NCBI GenBank assembly: GCA_947303465.1
Contig: CAMYYI010000011.1
Span: 1-53,907 of the forward strand
Origin: an uncultured Bacteroidales bacterium
GTDB taxonomy: Bacteria; Bacteroidota; Bacteroidia; Bacteroidales; UBA932
Direction of reading: 5' to 3'
Length of the DNA stretch: 53,907 nt
Each line of letters starts with the position of its first letter. Position 1 is the stretch's first letter. Positions 52,613 to 53,907 of this stretch are shown here, one piece after another. The position numbers were made by a program, and so were the translations under genes. The notes under the pieces are model-generated. The model was not told the origin of the DNA. It ran no database searches and saw only the letters and a list, made by a program, of their open reading frames with translations.

Positions 52613-53907
52613 TTATCCGAGGAATGCGCCTTGTTCCAGCAAGATGCTGCGGACGTCGGCGGCGTTTATCGAGCGGGGGGCGGCGTTTCCGGATGCCGCG
52701 AGGGCGGCTGTGATTCCGGCGGCGTGTCCCATCGCCATGCACGGAGGCATTACGCGTACCGCACCAGCCGCGTCGGAGGTGGCGGAAATGGCCCGTCCGG
52801 CTATAATCAGGCCTTCCAGCTGTTGAGGGATGAGGCTGCGTAGTGGGAGTCCGTACCACTGGCCGTTCTCTATGGTCTTGTATTCGGTGGTATTGGCTCC
52901 GTTGCGGCCATGGACGTCAACGCTGTTGGAGGCTACGAGTATGCTGTCTTCGGGCACCACGCCTTGCAGAAGGTCATCTGCGGTAAGCAGGTACTCGCCT
53001 TGTACGTGACGGGATTCCCTGATGCCGAGGGTGGACGCCGAACTCTTGATGGTGGCGTTCTCGCATCCGGGCACATACTTATGGAAGAAATGCATCATCT
53101 CCTGCACCTGGCGGCGGCCTTCTATTTCGGCGGCGGTCAGGCTCTCGGTGCTGGTCGCATCCACGCCCGCTATGCGGGTGCAGTTTACCGCCCACTCATC
53201 TTCCCGCACTCCGCGGTAGATGTTGACGCTCTTGCGGTTTATATCCCATTCTCCTGCTGCCTCGGCCTCCTCCACGCGCCAGTGGAGGGCGCGGTAGCTG
53301 ACGCCGTTGACTTTGCGGAATTCATGAAGGTGCGCCTCCACATCCTTGATAAGCTTCGGAGAGTCTACGTTATTTATGTGGAAGAAGAGGGTGGACGGCT
53401 GGACCTTGCCAAGTTCAGGATTGCCGAAGGTGCAGGGGACGCCTGCCCTTGCTGCAACGTCTCCGTCGCCGGTGGCGTCTATAACCACTTTTGCTTTTAC
53501 CTGCGCTAGGCCTTCCCGCGCCAGAACGCGAACTCCTTCTATAGTGTTTCCTTTCAGCAGGGGAGAGACAAGGCTTGTGTGGAACAGTATTTTGACGCCC
53601 GCCTCGGCGCACATCTGGTCCAGAACGAACTTCAGAGTTTCCGCATCGAACGGTGTCAAGTGGTCATGTCCTTTGGTAATCCAGGCGCTGAAAGGGGTTC
53701 CGGCACGCACCTGCGACGGATGGATGGCGCCGCCGAGGGCTACCATGCGGTCTACGATCTCCGCGAACAGGCCGCGTATGACCATTATGTCCCCAGTGGT
53801 GTCATAACAGGTCATGAAGGGGGCTACAAGGCCTCTGGTGGCCATACCTCCCAGGCAGTTGCCGGTCTCCACTATGGTGGTCCTGGCCCCGCAGCGGGCG
53901 GCGGCTA
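52613..53907 (-). CDS. FAD-dependent oxidoreductase, N-terminus cut by window edge
   Basis: At least 431 residues are visible; the frame stays open to the window edge, so the start and most of the FAD Rossmann motif are missing (visible remains: TTIVETGNCLGGMATRG). Later family segments are KAKVVIDATGDGDVAARAG, STLGIRESRHVQGEYLLT, LPLRSLIPQQLEGLIIAGR and PPCMAMGHAAGITAALAA. It belongs to the same oxidoreductase class as the product of 26837-28675, and likewise sits directly upstream of a SusC-type gene (16 bases). Substrate unknown. Confidence 0.88.
   Translation of the reverse strand, partial: AAARCGARTTIVETGNCLGGMATRGLVAPFMTCYDTTGDIMVIRGLFAEIVDRMVALGGAIHPSQVRAGTPFSAWITKGHDHLTPFDAETLKFVLDQMCAEAGVKILFHTSLVSPLLKGNTIEGVRVLAREGLAQVKAKVVIDATGDGDVAARAGVPCTFGNPELGKVQPSTLFFHINNVDSPKLIKDVEAHLHEFRKVNGVSYRALHWRVEEAEAAGEWDINRKSVNIYRGVREDEWAVNCTRIAGVDATSTESLTAAEIEGRRQVQEMMHFFHKYVPGCENATIKSSASTLGIRESRHVQGEYLLTADDLLQGVVPEDSILVASNSVDVHGRNGANTTEYKTIENGQWYGLPLRSLIPQQLEGLIIAGRAISATSDAAGAVRVMPPCMAMGHAAGITAALAASGNAAPRSINAADVRSILLEQGAFLG

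Overview
The window is a chromosomal piece of a moderately GC-rich member of the Bacteroidota, most likely order Bacteroidales. The evidence is two SusC/SusD loci, many lipoproteins with a Cys right after a short signal peptide, fimbrillin-like and BACON-like surface proteins, a DUF4783 protein, and promoters of the Bacteroidota type (-33 TTG, about 20 bases, -7 TAnnTTTG). I cannot name a genus from sequence alone. No tRNA, rRNA, CRISPR array, transposase or integrase was seen.

Layout. (1) 1-5693, minus strand: a DUF4783 protein, then a surface locus in which two very small peptides alternate with two large fimbrillin-like lipoproteins. One lipoprotein also carries GLUG-like repeats and a calcineurin-type phosphoesterase. 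(2) 5745-16809, plus strand: housekeeping genes, namely rlmH, a 1158-residue sensor kinase, a BASS-type transporter, a 5'-truncated GH30 remnant, engB, prs, a small Cys-rich membrane protein, der, an alpha/beta hydrolase and xseA-xseB. (3) 16806-26672, plus: a glycogen cluster (glgB, debranching enzyme, GT4-type glycogen synthase, GH57 enzyme, glgP) packed with 1-10 base gaps or overlaps and ending in ribF. (4) 26837-37066, plus: an FAD-dependent oxidoreductase, a surface lipoprotein, SusC, SusD and a phosphoesterase lipoprotein, closed by a strong hairpin. (5) 37121-37885: an orphan ORF and a nested inverted repeat. (6) 37886-43096, plus: alaS and one reading frame that joins an LptF/LptG permease to methionyl-tRNA formyltransferase (Fmt). 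Fmt is itself interrupted in frame by a palindromic insert. (7) 43093-53907, minus: an FAD-dependent oxidoreductase (cut by the window edge), SusC with a C-terminal OmpA-like domain, a BACON-like lipoprotein, SusD and two paralogous metallo-beta-lactamase-fold lipoproteins.

How it fits together. The two SusC/SusD loci share a plan: an FAD-dependent oxidoreductase next to an uptake pair, followed by secreted metallohydrolases (phosphoesterase in one, MBL-fold in the other), with no glycoside hydrolase or polysaccharide lyase. They may import something other than an ordinary polysaccharide, but the substrate is unknown. The most unusual items are the matched micro-peptides, the LptF/G-Fmt fusion, the in-frame palindromic insert in Fmt, and the SusC-OmpA fusion.
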